DNA of 64,000 nt from Rhizobiales bacterium CCH3-A5. Its GTDB lineage: Bacteria; Pseudomonadota; Alphaproteobacteria; Rhizobiales; Beijerinckiaceae. The stretch spans positions 79,177-143,176 of the forward strand of contig LSIB01000007.1 in the NCBI GenBank assembly GCA_001556025.1, given 5' to 3'. Below, piece by piece: positions 51,879 to 60,685 of this stretch. The notes beneath the pieces are model-generated. The model made no database searches and was not told the origin of the DNA. It saw only the letters and a list, made by a program, of their open reading frames with translations. Each line of letters begins with the position of its first letter. Positions within the stretch are counted from its first letter, which is position 1. The translations under genes were made by a program, and so were the position numbers.

Positions 51879-52112
51879 TCAGTCATCGCCTCTCGTCAGA
51901 GCAATCACCTCGTCTGTACTCATACCGGGTCCGGCGATCCCACGGATGCTTTCGATCCTCGCCGCAAAACTCCGATCCGGTACTTTTTCAACAACGATCC
52001 GCCCATCGGCAGCGACCGAAAAGGAGACGGCGCTTCCAGGCTCGATACCGAACGCATTGCGGATGTCTTTCGGGATCGTCACCTGCCCCTTGCTCGTCAC
52101 CGTGGTCGCCAT
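51879..52112 (-). CDS. vapB: VapB-type antitoxin (SpoVT-AbrB domain)
   Basis: 77 residues from ATG 52112, preceded by GGAGGTGG. The N-terminal swapped-hairpin AbrB domain reads ATTVTSKGQVTIPKDIRNAF, then GIEPGSAVSFSV; the C-terminal tail (IESIRGIAGPGMSTDEVIALTRGDD) would cap the toxin. An 8-bp perfect inverted repeat upstream is the likely autoregulatory operator. The upstream in-frame ATG at 52169 would put the operator inside the coding region and is unlikely. Confidence 0.93.
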   Translation of the reverse strand: MATTVTSKGQVTIPKDIRNAFGIEPGSAVSFSVAADGRIVVEKVPDRSFAARIESIRGIAGPGMSTDEVIALTRGDD

Positions 52113-52122
52113 GGCCACCTCC

Positions 52123-52150
52123 GTATTACCAGACAGCGACAAGGTAATAC
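52123..52150. promoter_or_regulatory. Candidate vapBC operator palindrome
   Basis: GTATTACC and GGTAATAC are exact inverted repeats separated by 12 bp, ending 11 bp upstream of the vapB ATG. AbrB-type antitoxins with their toxin usually bind such palindromes to autoregulate. Confidence 0.7.
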
Positions 52151-52171
52151 CTCTGGCAATCGACGACAAGC

Positions 52172-53365
52172 TTAGCCCGCCGCCTTCTCCGGCGTCAGCG
52201 CATAGACTGCCGCCGACACCAGTAGCAGCCCCGCGAACACCCAGTGCAGGTTAGCGAAGGTTGCCACCGCCCCTAGCCCGGCCTCTCGCTGGGCCGCGAT
52301 GAACCAGCCCGAGCCCGACTGCATCAGCGCCGCCCCGGCGATGAAGAGGAAATTCACCGCCGTCATGCCCCGCCCGATCAGATGGGCGGGGAAAAATATC
52401 CGCGCATGCGCCATGAGCACGGCATAGGTAAAGCCGATGGCTCCGATGGAGGAGAACAGGGCGACGGCGGCGATCCACGAAACCCCGCCCGCCAATGCCA
52501 GCAGCGCGAAGAGGCCCGCGGTGGCGGCTGTGCCCCAGAACACCAGCGGCTTGACCCGCCCGATACGCTTTTCCAGCCCGCCATAGAAGAACGCGCCGCC
52601 GACCATGGCCAGCGCCATCGCGGTCGCGGCATGGCCGGCGGCGACTGCGTCGAATCCATGCACGTCGCGCATGAAGGGCGCGATCCACAGCCCCCGGGCT
52701 GTCGCCACGATCGCGTAACCCGTCAGCGTGATCATCGCGAGGTAGCGCAGGGCCTTGAGCTTCAGAATGCTGGCGAGCCCCTCGATCAGGCCTTCCGCCT
52801 TGCCGGAAGCCTGTTCGGCGCGCGGCGGGTCCTTGATCAGCAGCGCCGCCAGCAGCGCGGCGACGCCGAAGGCGCCGGCCATCGCCAGCATCGAGGGCCG
52901 CCAGCCGAAACGCTCGGCCGCGAGCGCCAGCGGCCCGGCGCCGACGAGATTGCCGAGCGAGCCGATGCCGATGAACACGGATGTCAGGGAGGCGAAGCGC
53001 GCCGGCTCCGTCGTGCGCGCAAACAGGAACAGCGCCGCCATGAAGATCGGCGCGCAGCCGATGCCGATCAGCGCCATGGCCAGCGTCCCCATGAGCGCGC
53101 TGCCGGCGGATGCGAACATGAAGGCCCCGGCCGTACCCAGCGCCATTGTCGCCGCCACGGTCCGGCGCGGACCGAGCCGGTCGAGCGCCCAGCCGACCGG
53201 GAACTGCGCGCAGGCGAAGGCGACGAACCACGCCGCGCCGAGAAAGCCGAACTCGCGCGGGCCGATGGCGAGATCTGCCATCACCGGCTGGGCGATCACG
53301 CTCAGGAAGGAGCGGTAGAAGATCGACAGGAAATAGGCCGGCAACAGCGCCAGGAAGATGATCAC
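52172..53365 (-). CDS. MFS transporter
   Basis: 397 residues with about twelve hydrophobic segments. The loop between helices 2 and 3 is VGWALDRLGPRRTV, which fits the MFS G-x3-D-x-L/G-R-R motif. The C-terminal half has GGLEKRIGRVKPL, the repeated version. It lies 30 bp after the thiolase gene on the same strand, so they probably form an operon; a carboxylic acid or acyl-conjugate substrate is possible. Confidence 0.85.
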   Translation of the reverse strand: MIIFLALLPAYFLSIFYRSFLSVIAQPVMADLAIGPREFGFLGAAWFVAFACAQFPVGWALDRLGPRRTVAATMALGTAGAFMFASAGSALMGTLAMALIGIGCAPIFMAALFLFARTTEPARFASLTSVFIGIGSLGNLVGAGPLALAAERFGWRPSMLAMAGAFGVAALLAALLIKDPPRAEQASGKAEGLIEGLASILKLKALRYLAMITLTGYAIVATARGLWIAPFMRDVHGFDAVAAGHAATAMALAMVGGAFFYGGLEKRIGRVKPLVFWGTAATAGLFALLALAGGVSWIAAVALFSSIGAIGFTYAVLMAHARIFFPAHLIGRGMTAVNFLFIAGAALMQSGSGWFIAAQREAGLGAVATFANLHWVFAGLLLVSAAVYALTPEKAAG

Positions 53366-53395
53366 GTCACGCCGCCCGACCGCAGACCCGATGGA

Positions 53396-54565
53396 TCACT
53401 TGATGCGCTCGAGCACCGAGACGTAGTTGGCCACCGCCGCCCCGCCCATGTTGAAGATGCCGCCAAGACGGGCGTCCTGCACCTGCATGCCCTCGGGCGC
53501 CTCGCCGACGAGCTGCATGGCGCTGAGCACATGCATGGAGACGCCCGTCGCCCCGATCGGATGACCCTTCGCCTTCAGCCCGCCGGAGACGTTGACCGGC
53601 AGCTTGCCCTCCTTCGTCGTCCAGCCTTCCCTGATGGCGCGCGCGCCGTCGCCTTCCTTCGTCAGCCCCATCGCCTCGTATTCGATCAGTTCGGCGATGG
53701 TGAAGCAGTCATGCGTCTCGACGAAGGAGAGATCGTCGAGCGTGACGCCCGCCGCACTGAGCGCCTGCTTCCAGGCCAGAGCGCAGCCGTCGAACTTCAG
53801 GATGTCCCGCCGCGACAGCGGCAGGAAATCCTGGACATGGGCCATGCCGCGAAAGCCGACGGCCCGGCGCATGCCCAGCGCGGTCTCCTCGTCGGCGAGC
53901 ACCAGCGCCGCCGCCCCGTCAGAGACCAGCGAGCAGTCGGTCCGCTTCAGGGGGCCCGCAACGAAGGGGTTCTTCTCGCTCTCATTGCGGCAGAACTCGA
54001 AGCCGAGATCCTTGCGCATCTGGGCATAGGGGTTCTCGACGCCGTTCCTGTGGTTCTTGGCCGCGATCATGGCGAGCGCGTCAGACTGGTCGCCATGGCG
54101 CTGGAAATAGGAGGCCGCGATCTGTCCGAACACGCCGGCGAAGCCGCCGGTCGTCTCGCCTTCTTCAGCGAGATAGGACGCCTTCAGCAGGAACTTGCCG
54201 ATCTCGGCGGACGGCGTCTTCGTCATCTGCTCGACGCCGACGACGAGCACGATCTTCGCAGCCCCGGCCTTGATCGCGCGCGCGCCCTGATGGACGGCGG
54301 CCGAGCCGGTGGCGCAGGCGTTCTCGACTCGGGTCGTCGGCTTGAAACGCAGCGCGGGGTCCGCCTGCAGCACCAGCGAGGCGGTGAAATCCTGGGCGGA
54401 AAAGCCGGCGTTGTAATGCCCAAGCACGATCTCGTCGACCCGGTCGGCTGTGATCCCGGCATCGACCAGCGCGTCGGTCGCGACGCGCACGATCAAGCTT
54501 TCGATGGTCTCGGCATCCTGCTTGCCGAACGGCGTATGGGCCCAGCCGACGATTGCAGCGCACAT
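53396..54565 (-). CDS. SCP2-type thiolase / acetyl-CoA acetyltransferase family
   Basis: 389 residues from ATG 54565 (MCAAIVGWAHTPFGK), preceded by GGGAGAG. The nucleophilic Cys is in TTRVENACATGSAAVHQGARA, the His of the active site in ETHDCFTIAELIEYEAMG, and the C-terminal GGLKAKGHPIGATGVSMHV carries the second His. The pattern is that of SCP2-type thiolases, which act in beta-oxidation or side-chain degradation. There is no associated DUF35 partner directly adjacent, so a stand-alone role is likely. It shares an operon with the MFS gene. Confidence 0.9.
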   Translation of the reverse strand: MCAAIVGWAHTPFGKQDAETIESLIVRVATDALVDAGITADRVDEIVLGHYNAGFSAQDFTASLVLQADPALRFKPTTRVENACATGSAAVHQGARAIKAGAAKIVLVVGVEQMTKTPSAEIGKFLLKASYLAEEGETTGGFAGVFGQIAASYFQRHGDQSDALAMIAAKNHRNGVENPYAQMRKDLGFEFCRNESEKNPFVAGPLKRTDCSLVSDGAAALVLADEETALGMRRAVGFRGMAHVQDFLPLSRRDILKFDGCALAWKQALSAAGVTLDDLSFVETHDCFTIAELIEYEAMGLTKEGDGARAIREGWTTKEGKLPVNVSGGLKAKGHPIGATGVSMHVLSAMQLVGEAPEGMQVQDARLGGIFNMGGAAVANYVSVLERIK

Positions 54566-54691
54566 GGCGTTTCTCTCCCGATGATCCACTTTTGCCGCCT
54601 AATTGCGCTGCAAAAGGCCGCTCCGCAAGCCGGCACAAGCGCATTTCCGGAGTGCGTGGAAAGAGGGACCACGATGCGGAACGGCCCGCAG

Positions 54692-55594
54692 CTAGACCGA
54701 CAGCAGCAGAACCAGCCCGACTCCGAACACGATCATCGCCATTCCGGCGAGTTCGCGCGGGCTGGTTCCCTCAGCGAAGACGCGTCGTGACGCGATCTGG
54801 GCCAGCGGCACTTCGAGCAGGCCGAGAGTACGGACATTGGCGGCGCTGGTCAGCGAAAAGCCGATGAACCAGAACTGCGAGGCCGCCGCGCCCAGAAATC
54901 CCGCCATCAGCGAGCGACGCCAGATCCGCAGCGAGGCGAACAGCGCGCCGCGATCGGCGATCAGCATGTAGGAGACCAGCACCAGCGTGCTGAAGGCGAG
55001 CCCCCAGGCCAGGGTCGTGGTGGCGCGGAGCACGAAGTTCCCGTCCGGCAGCGCCAGGATCGCGGCGCGAAAACCCAGCGCCGAGAGCGCGAAGCTCGCG
55101 CCGGCCGCGATACCGAGCACGGCCGGGCGCATTCCTGCGGCGCTCAGCTTCTCGCCAGGCTTCCACGACATCGTCACGACGCCGGCTGTCGCGAGGACGA
55201 TCGCGGCCAACTTCCAGAGCGTCAGCGCGTCGCCGAGCAGCAGCGCGCCGAAGATCGCGACCTGCACGGGCTCGGTCTTGGTGTAGGCGGTGGTGACGGC
55301 AAACGAGCGCTCGCGCATCGCCGCCAGCATCAGCCCCGTCGCCGCGATCTGCGTCAGCGAGCCCCAGAGCGCAAATAACAGGAAGCGCGCATCGGCGGCC
55401 GGCGGCGGCTGCTCGCTCACGAGGCAGACGCCCGCGAGGAAGATGAGCGCGAAGGGCAGGCCGTAGAGAAAACGCACCTGCGTCGCGCCGACGACGCCGA
55501 TGGCGTCCGTCAACGAGCGCTGCGTCAGGTTGCGCGCGGTCTGCAGCAGCGAGGCCGCGATCGTCGCCGGGATCCAGAGGAGGGTGAGGCTCAC
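54692..55594 (-). CDS. EamA/DMT family transporter
   Basis: 300 residues from GTG 55594 (MSLTLLWIPATIAAS in frame). About ten hydrophobic segments with the two EamA repeats; the first half contains AMRERSFAVTTAYTKTEPVQVAIFGALLLGD, and the second ends TLGLLEVPLAQIASRRVFAEGTSP, the characteristic EamA end motif. A longer reading frame upstream is arginine-rich and not membrane-like, so it is not included. It is divergent from the D,D-carboxypeptidase gene. Confidence 0.85.
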   Translation of the reverse strand: MSLTLLWIPATIAASLLQTARNLTQRSLTDAIGVVGATQVRFLYGLPFALIFLAGVCLVSEQPPPAADARFLLFALWGSLTQIAATGLMLAAMRERSFAVTTAYTKTEPVQVAIFGALLLGDALTLWKLAAIVLATAGVVTMSWKPGEKLSAAGMRPAVLGIAAGASFALSALGFRAAILALPDGNFVLRATTTLAWGLAFSTLVLVSYMLIADRGALFASLRIWRRSLMAGFLGAAASQFWFIGFSLTSAANVRTLGLLEVPLAQIASRRVFAEGTSPRELAGMAMIVFGVGLVLLLSV

Positions 55595-55807
55595 GGGAGG
55601 TCTTGCTGCCTGGCGGGTCCGGGCCGGCCGATACGCCGGTTGACGACGCCTTGTGGACCGGCCCCGACGGCTAGGCAAATCACTCGGCTGGGGGTAGGTA
55701 TGCGTTCATGGTCGGGCGCACACTGCCGGCCGTCTCGAAAATGCCGCACGCGTCGCGTTGAAGCCTCCAGCCTCGACCCTCGCCCAGACAGGTTCAAGAC
55801 CAGCCAA

Positions 55808-57352
55808 ATGATCGCTCTCCGCCTCGCCGCCGCCGTCTCGCTCGGTCTCGCATTTGCCGGTCTTGCAGTCGCCTTGCCGGCCAGCGCCGGCACCAGCCTC
55901 GTGATCGACGCATCGAGCGGAGAGGTCCTCTCCAGCGAAAACCCGAGCCAGGCCTGGCACCCGGCCTCGACCACCAAGATGATGACCGCCTATCTGGCGC
56001 TGAAGGCGGTGCGCGAGCGCCGCATCGGGCTGGAGACCGCGATCCCGGCGTCGAAGCTCGCGGCCGGCCAGCCGCGCGTCAAGGTCTACATCAAGGCCGG
56101 CCAGGAGGTGACGCTCGACAACGCGCTGCGCATCATGATGGTCAAGTCGGCCAACGACATCGCCTATGTCATCGCCGAGGGCGTCGGCGGCGACGTTGCG
56201 ACCTTCGTTTCGATGATGAACGCGGAAGCCGCGCGCCTTGGCATGCGCGACACCCATTTCGTCAATCCCAATGGCTGGCACCACCCTGACCAGCAGACCA
56301 GCGCGCGCGATCTCGCCATTCTCGCCATGGCGCTGATGCGGGAGTTCCCCGACTATGCCGATTACTGGAACACGGCAGCAGTCCAGCTCGGCAAGCAGAC
56401 GCTCAACAACACCAATGGCCTCGTCGGGCGTTACTACGGCGTCGGTGGCATGAAGACGGGCTTCGTCTGCGCCTCGGGCTTCAACGTCGTGGCGACCGCG
56501 ACGCGCGGCGGCCGCACCCTGATCGCCGTCGTGCTCGGCGCGCTCTCGGGGGCGGAGCGCACCGTGAAGGCGGCGCAACTGCTCGATGACGGCTTCGGAA
56601 AATGGGGTGGCTTCGGCTACACCGTCGCGACCCTGCCCTCGGGCAATGGCGGCCGGGCCCAGAGCATCTGCGCCGATGTCCGCAGGGGCGGAGGTGCGCT
56701 CGGCGACGATGTCGATGTCGCCGGGCCGATCAGCGCGACCACCATCCCCGGCGGCGTCGGCGGCAATGCCGAGGGCACCTCGGACCGCTTCCCGATCTTT
56801 TCGCCGCAGCCGGCGGCCGCCAGCGCGGTTCTGACGCGCGCGCCCTCTGGCCGCGTCGTGCTGGGTCCACGCACCCAGGCGATCCCCGTCGAGGTCACTT
56901 TCGGCCGCACGCCTGGCTCGGCGACCGCGCCGCTGGCGGCCAATGTCGCCGGCCGCCCCGACAGCCTGATTGCGCGCGGCGCGGCGCCGACCATCACGCC
57001 CGGTGCTCCGGTTTCAGCCAGCCTGGTTGGCGCGGGTTCGGCGCGCACCGTCTCCGGCAATGGCGGCATCCCCGGCGCGACCTCGGCCTTCGCGCCCGCG
57101 ACGGAGACTGCGCCAGCAGACAGCGTCCAGTCCGGCCCGTTGCGCCTTCAGGGCGCGATACAGCCCGGCGCCGCGACGGCGGCGAGCCTGCGCCCCGGCG
57201 CGGCCGCCGGCATCAAGGGCAAGCCGGCGCCCGCGCGGCCGCTTCTGGCGAAGCCGAAGGCCAGGACAGAGCCCGCGAAGATTGAGCCCACCAAGACCGC
57301 CGCGCCGCAGGCCAAGGCCAAGACCAAACCCAAGACAAAGCCCGACGCCTGA
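55808..57352 (+). CDS. D-alanyl-D-alanine carboxypeptidase (DacF/PBP5-like)
   Basis: 514-residue peptidoglycan carboxypeptidase (peptidase S11). A signal peptide (MIALRLAAAVSLGLAFAGLA) ends near ASA at residue 27. Serine-enzyme motifs: SxxK as STTK at 54-57, SxN as SAN at 114-116, and KTG at 216-218. From about residue 290 the protein is an Ala/Pro/Gly-rich, low-complexity tail ending in Lys-rich repeats (KAKTKPKTKPDA), unlike the usual C-terminal membrane anchor, so it may be periplasmic or wall-associated. It trims pentapeptides to limit cross-linking. Confidence 0.93.
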   Translation: MIALRLAAAVSLGLAFAGLAVALPASAGTSLVIDASSGEVLSSENPSQAWHPASTTKMMTAYLALKAVRERRIGLETAIPASKLAAGQPRVKVYIKAGQEVTLDNALRIMMVKSANDIAYVIAEGVGGDVATFVSMMNAEAARLGMRDTHFVNPNGWHHPDQQTSARDLAILAMALMREFPDYADYWNTAAVQLGKQTLNNTNGLVGRYYGVGGMKTGFVCASGFNVVATATRGGRTLIAVVLGALSGAERTVKAAQLLDDGFGKWGGFGYTVATLPSGNGGRAQSICADVRRGGGALGDDVDVAGPISATTIPGGVGGNAEGTSDRFPIFSPQPAAASAVLTRAPSGRVVLGPRTQAIPVEVTFGRTPGSATAPLAANVAGRPDSLIARGAAPTITPGAPVSASLVGAGSARTVSGNGGIPGATSAFAPATETAPADSVQSGPLRLQGAIQPGAATAASLRPGAAAGIKGKPAPARPLLAKPKARTEPAKIEPTKTAAPQAKAKTKPKTKPDA

Positions 57353-57362
57353 GCATGAGCGC

Positions 57363-58265
57363 GTGATCGCCGGACACAGTGCTGCTGCGACGCGGCAGGG
57401 GCTTTTGCTGGCGCTCGCCTCGGCCGCCGCCTATGGCACGAACATCGTCAGCGCCCAGATCGCCGGTCAGGCCGGGCTCGCCGGCCCGCTGCTGGTATTC
57501 TACCGCGTCTTCATCATGCTTGCGCTGGTGCTGGCGGCCACGCTGATCTGGCGCGCCTCGCTGAAGGTCCCGGCGCGCGAACGCCGCGCGCTGGCGCTGT
57601 TTGGCCTGATGAGCGCGCTGGTTGGCTGCGCCTATCTCTCCTCGGTCGCCTTCCTGCCGGTCACGGTCGCGGCCGTGGTGTTCTACACCTTCCCGATCCT
57701 GATCGTGCTGGCCGAGCCGCTGGTGACCAGGGCCCGCTTCAGCGCCGACCGGCTCGTCGTGGCGTTGATAGCCTTCTGCGGCGTCGCGATGGTCGTCGGA
57801 CCGGATTTCCACGGGCTCGATCCGCGCGGGCTGGCACTGGCCATGGCCGCGAGCATTTTCGCGGCGACGCAGTTCTTCGCCGCTTCGGCAAGCGCGACCA
57901 CGGGATTGCTGCCCAAGCTGTTCTGGTCTCACCTGCTGATCCTGCCGGTAACGCTGGCGATCGTGCAGGCGACAAGCGGCCTGCTGCCGCCCCAAAGCCT
58001 TGCGCTCGCGCCGCTGGCCGTCGCGGTCACGATCGGCGGTTATCTCGCCGGCTTCCTGCTGCAGGTTCTCGCGCTGGCCCGCGTCGCGCCCGGTCCGGCC
58101 GGCCTCGCCTTCTGCGCCGAGCCGGTCTTCGCGGTCGCGGTGGCGGCGGTCGTGCTCGGAGAGCGGGTCGGCCTGCTGCAATATGCCGGCGGCGGCCTTG
58201 TCGTCGCCGCGATCATGGCCAATGTAATACTGGAACAAAAGCTCCGCCGGCCGGCAGCGGCCTGA
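57363..58265 (+). CDS. EamA/DMT family transporter
   Basis: 300 residues from GTG 57363 (VIAGHSAAATRQGLLLALAS). An ATG seven bases upstream opens a frame that stops at once (ATG AGC GCG TGA), so the GTG is the start. It has ten predicted helices and the two EamA repeats; the second repeat ends PAGLAFCAEPVFAVAVAAVVLGERVGLLQYAGG. It is 10 bp from the carboxypeptidase and 19 bp before the COG0523 gene in the same direction. Confidence 0.87.
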   Translation: MIAGHSAAATRQGLLLALASAAAYGTNIVSAQIAGQAGLAGPLLVFYRVFIMLALVLAATLIWRASLKVPARERRALALFGLMSALVGCAYLSSVAFLPVTVAAVVFYTFPILIVLAEPLVTRARFSADRLVVALIAFCGVAMVVGPDFHGLDPRGLALAMAASIFAATQFFAASASATTGLLPKLFWSHLLILPVTLAIVQATSGLLPPQSLALAPLAVAVTIGGYLAGFLLQVLALARVAPGPAGLAFCAEPVFAVAVAAVVLGERVGLLQYAGGGLVVAAIMANVILEQKLRRPAAA

Positions 58266-58284
58266 CGCCTCCCGGACCGCCGCG

Positions 58285-59394
58285 ATGCAAGATCCCAGAC
58301 ACGACGCAAGACGCCCGGCGCCCGTTCCCCTGACGCTGCTGACCGGCTTTCTGGGAGCGGGTAAGACGACGCTTCTCAACCGCCTGCTGAAAGACGAAGC
58401 CCTTTCAGAGACGGTCGTGATCGTCAACGAGTTCGGCGAGATCGGGCTCGATCACCTGATGATCGAGGGCGTCGAGGAGAGCATGATCCTGCTCGCCTCG
58501 GGCTGCCTGTGCTGCACCATCCGCGACGACCTGATCGTGACGCTGGAAGACCTGCTGCGACGCCACGACAATGGCAGGATCACGCCGTTCAAGCGCGTCG
58601 TCATCGAGACGACGGGGCTCGCCGATCCCGCGCCGATCCTCAACGTGCTGATAAACCACCCCTATCTCGCCATGCGCTTCCGGCTCGACGGCGTCGTCAC
58701 GCTGGTCGACGCCGTCAACGGCATGGCCATGCTCGACGAGCACGAGGAAGCCCGCAGGCAGGTCGTAGCGGCCGACCGCGTCGTCTTGACCAAGCGAGAC
58801 CTCGCCATTGACGCGCCAGCCGTCGATGCGCTGCGCCAGCGGCTCATGACGCTCAACCCCGGCATCGCACTGCTGGAGACCGATGCTGCGGCAGCCGATC
58901 TGATCGGCGCAGGCCTCTATGATCTGGCCAGGCGGCCGCTCGATCTGACACGCTGGCTTGCCCATGAGACGCTGGCCGCGCCACATGACCATCATCATCA
59001 TCACCATGACCATGGTCACGACCATCACCACGCCCACCCCCACCGCCATGATGTGAACCGTCACGATGAGACGATCCGCGCCTTCACGCTGACGGCGGAA
59101 CAGCCGGTCGCGCAGGCGACCTTCGACCTGTTCTGGACCCTGCTGCGCTCGACCCACGGCTCGAAGCTGCTGCGCTTCAAGGGGCTGGTCGGGCTGAAGG
59201 AGCAGCCAGGCCGGCCGCTGCTGGTGCATGCCGTGCAGCAGATCATGCATCCGCCCGTCCTGCTCGACGCCTGGCCTGACGCCGACCGACGCTCGCGCCT
59301 CGTGCTGATCGTCAAGGACATCGAGCCGGCTCTGGTCGAGCGGCTCTGGGCGGCGTTCCTGGGCCAGACCGGGAAGCAATCCACGCCGGCCTGA
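58285..59394 (+). CDS. CobW/COG0523 family GTP-binding metallochaperone
   Basis: 369-residue G3E GTPase. The P-loop is LLTGFLGAGKTTLLN near residues 18-32; the metal-binding CxCC is in ASGCLCCTIRDD; switch and specificity regions are VIETTGLADPAP and VVLTKRDLA. Residues about 233-256 form a His-rich loop with runs of His and Asp, a common zinc or cobalt store in the family. The C-terminal CobW_C domain has LLRFKGLVGL. COG0523 proteins load metal into target proteins or respond to zinc limitation. The target is not indicated by neighbours. Confidence 0.92.
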   Translation: MQDPRHDARRPAPVPLTLLTGFLGAGKTTLLNRLLKDEALSETVVIVNEFGEIGLDHLMIEGVEESMILLASGCLCCTIRDDLIVTLEDLLRRHDNGRITPFKRVVIETTGLADPAPILNVLINHPYLAMRFRLDGVVTLVDAVNGMAMLDEHEEARRQVVAADRVVLTKRDLAIDAPAVDALRQRLMTLNPGIALLETDAAAADLIGAGLYDLARRPLDLTRWLAHETLAAPHDHHHHHHDHGHDHHHAHPHRHDVNRHDETIRAFTLTAEQPVAQATFDLFWTLLRSTHGSKLLRFKGLVGLKEQPGRPLLVHAVQQIMHPPVLLDAWPDADRRSRLVLIVKDIEPALVERLWAAFLGQTGKQSTPA

Positions 59395-59518
59395 CTCCCG
59401 GCCGCGCTGGCCCTGATCTTGAAGCCTGTCGGACGATCGGTCGTTGCGCGCGCAAAACCTTGTCATTTTGGCACAGGCCCGCGCCGGAACGATGCAGCAG
59501 AACCGCAGGCAGGGCCAG

Positions 59519-60685
59519 ATGAACGCAATCGTCGCCTTCAAGGGCAGTTCCCCGGGAGCAGCCGCCCCGGCCGCGCCGCTGGCAGCCCGCCACCGGCCCG
59601 ACGCTCCGATCAGGATCGAAATCAGGCCGCTGCAGGCCTGCGCCGGCATCCGCGACGCCTGGACCGATCTCGCCTCCCGCGCGATCGCGTCCAATCTGTT
59701 CTTCGAACCGGATTTCGCGCTCGCCGCCGCGCAGCACCTCGTCGCCTTCCGGGACGCCGTCGCGATCTTGGCCTGGCAGGGCGAGGCCGACGAGCCGCAG
59801 CGCCGGCTGATCGGGTTCGTCCCCTGTTTCCCACGCGACCGCCTGTTCGTGCCGGACGAACTGATCGGCTTCTCCGACAGGCGGATCTTCGATGGCGCAC
59901 CGCTGCTCGACCGCCTGCGGGCGCAGGCCGTGATCGAGGCCGTGCTCAGCCTGCGCGCAGACTGGCGGCTCGAAGGCCATGGGCTGGTGCTGCGTCAGAT
60001 CGCATTGGAAGGACCGCTGACGACGGCGGTCCTGCGCGCCGCCGAGACGCTCGGCCTGTCCGCGACCCTGCAGCCCGCGAGCAGGCCCGCGCGGTCGCGG
60101 CTGGCCATGGCGAGCCCCAACAAGGCGGCGGCGCTCAGTGAGGCGCTTGCGCGGCAGGGCAAGGTCACGCTGCTGGAAAGCGGGTCGCGCATCAAGCTGC
60201 GCGACGCGGTCGAAATCCTGCTGGCCATGGAGGCCTCGGGCAGCCGCGCCCGCGCAGGCGCGGCGATGCTGCAGGACACGCGCGAGGCCGGCTTTGTGCG
60301 CGCCATGACGCGCGGGCTCGCAAGCACAAGGCAATGCCGCGTCGCTTTGCTGATGCTCGGCGAACGGCCGATCGCCGGGGTGATCCTGCTCGGACGGGGC
60401 GAGAAGCGCTGGCTTTTCGCCTCCGTTCAGGACGACGCATTCGCGCCCTTCGAGCCCGAACTGGTGCTGCTCGCGATGCTGGGGCAGACCGCGCCCGCCC
60501 GCGCGATCCTGCTGCCGGGCGGCGCGCCGGTGTTCGGAACGGCAGCCGCCAGCCATGGCGAGATCCGGCTTGCCCCCCAAGGCGCGCTGAAGCCGCGCGA
60601 TCTCGCCGCGCGCGCCCGCGACGCGCTGAAGCGCTCGTTCTTCAGGCTTCCCCGCGCGAGGCTTCCGCGCGCAGGAGCCGCCTGA
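59519..60685 (+). CDS. GNAT/CelD-like N-acyltransferase family protein
   Basis: 388 residues from ATG 59519 (MNAIVAFKG); starts at 59444 or 59492 are possible but less attractive. The region WTDLASRAIASNLFFEPDFALAAAQHLV resembles the N-terminal part of CelD/BcsL-like acetyltransferases, and the middle (AASPNKAAALSEALARQGKVTLL in outline, then REAGFVRAMTRGLASTRQCRVALLMLGERPIAGVIL) resembles their GNAT domain. These proteins are linked to exopolysaccharide or cellulose modification. The 3' end overlaps the convergent acyl-CoA synthetase by 44 bp. Confidence 0.65.
   Translation: MNAIVAFKGSSPGAAAPAAPLAARHRPDAPIRIEIRPLQACAGIRDAWTDLASRAIASNLFFEPDFALAAAQHLVAFRDAVAILAWQGEADEPQRRLIGFVPCFPRDRLFVPDELIGFSDRRIFDGAPLLDRLRAQAVIEAVLSLRADWRLEGHGLVLRQIALEGPLTTAVLRAAETLGLSATLQPASRPARSRLAMASPNKAAALSEALARQGKVTLLESGSRIKLRDAVEILLAMEASGSRARAGAAMLQDTREAGFVRAMTRGLASTRQCRVALLMLGERPIAGVILLGRGEKRWLFASVQDDAFAPFEPELVLLAMLGQTAPARAILLPGGAPVFGTAAASHGEIRLAPQGALKPRDLAARARDALKRSFFRLPRARLPRAGAA

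Noticed and set aside
52382..54790. 802-codon plus-strand open frame
   Set aside because: Antisense to the MFS and thiolase genes; Arg/His/Asp-rich and without domains.
58981..59070. CAT/CAC-rich stretch as a microsatellite
   Set aside because: It encodes the His-rich loop of the COG0523 protein and is explained by protein function.
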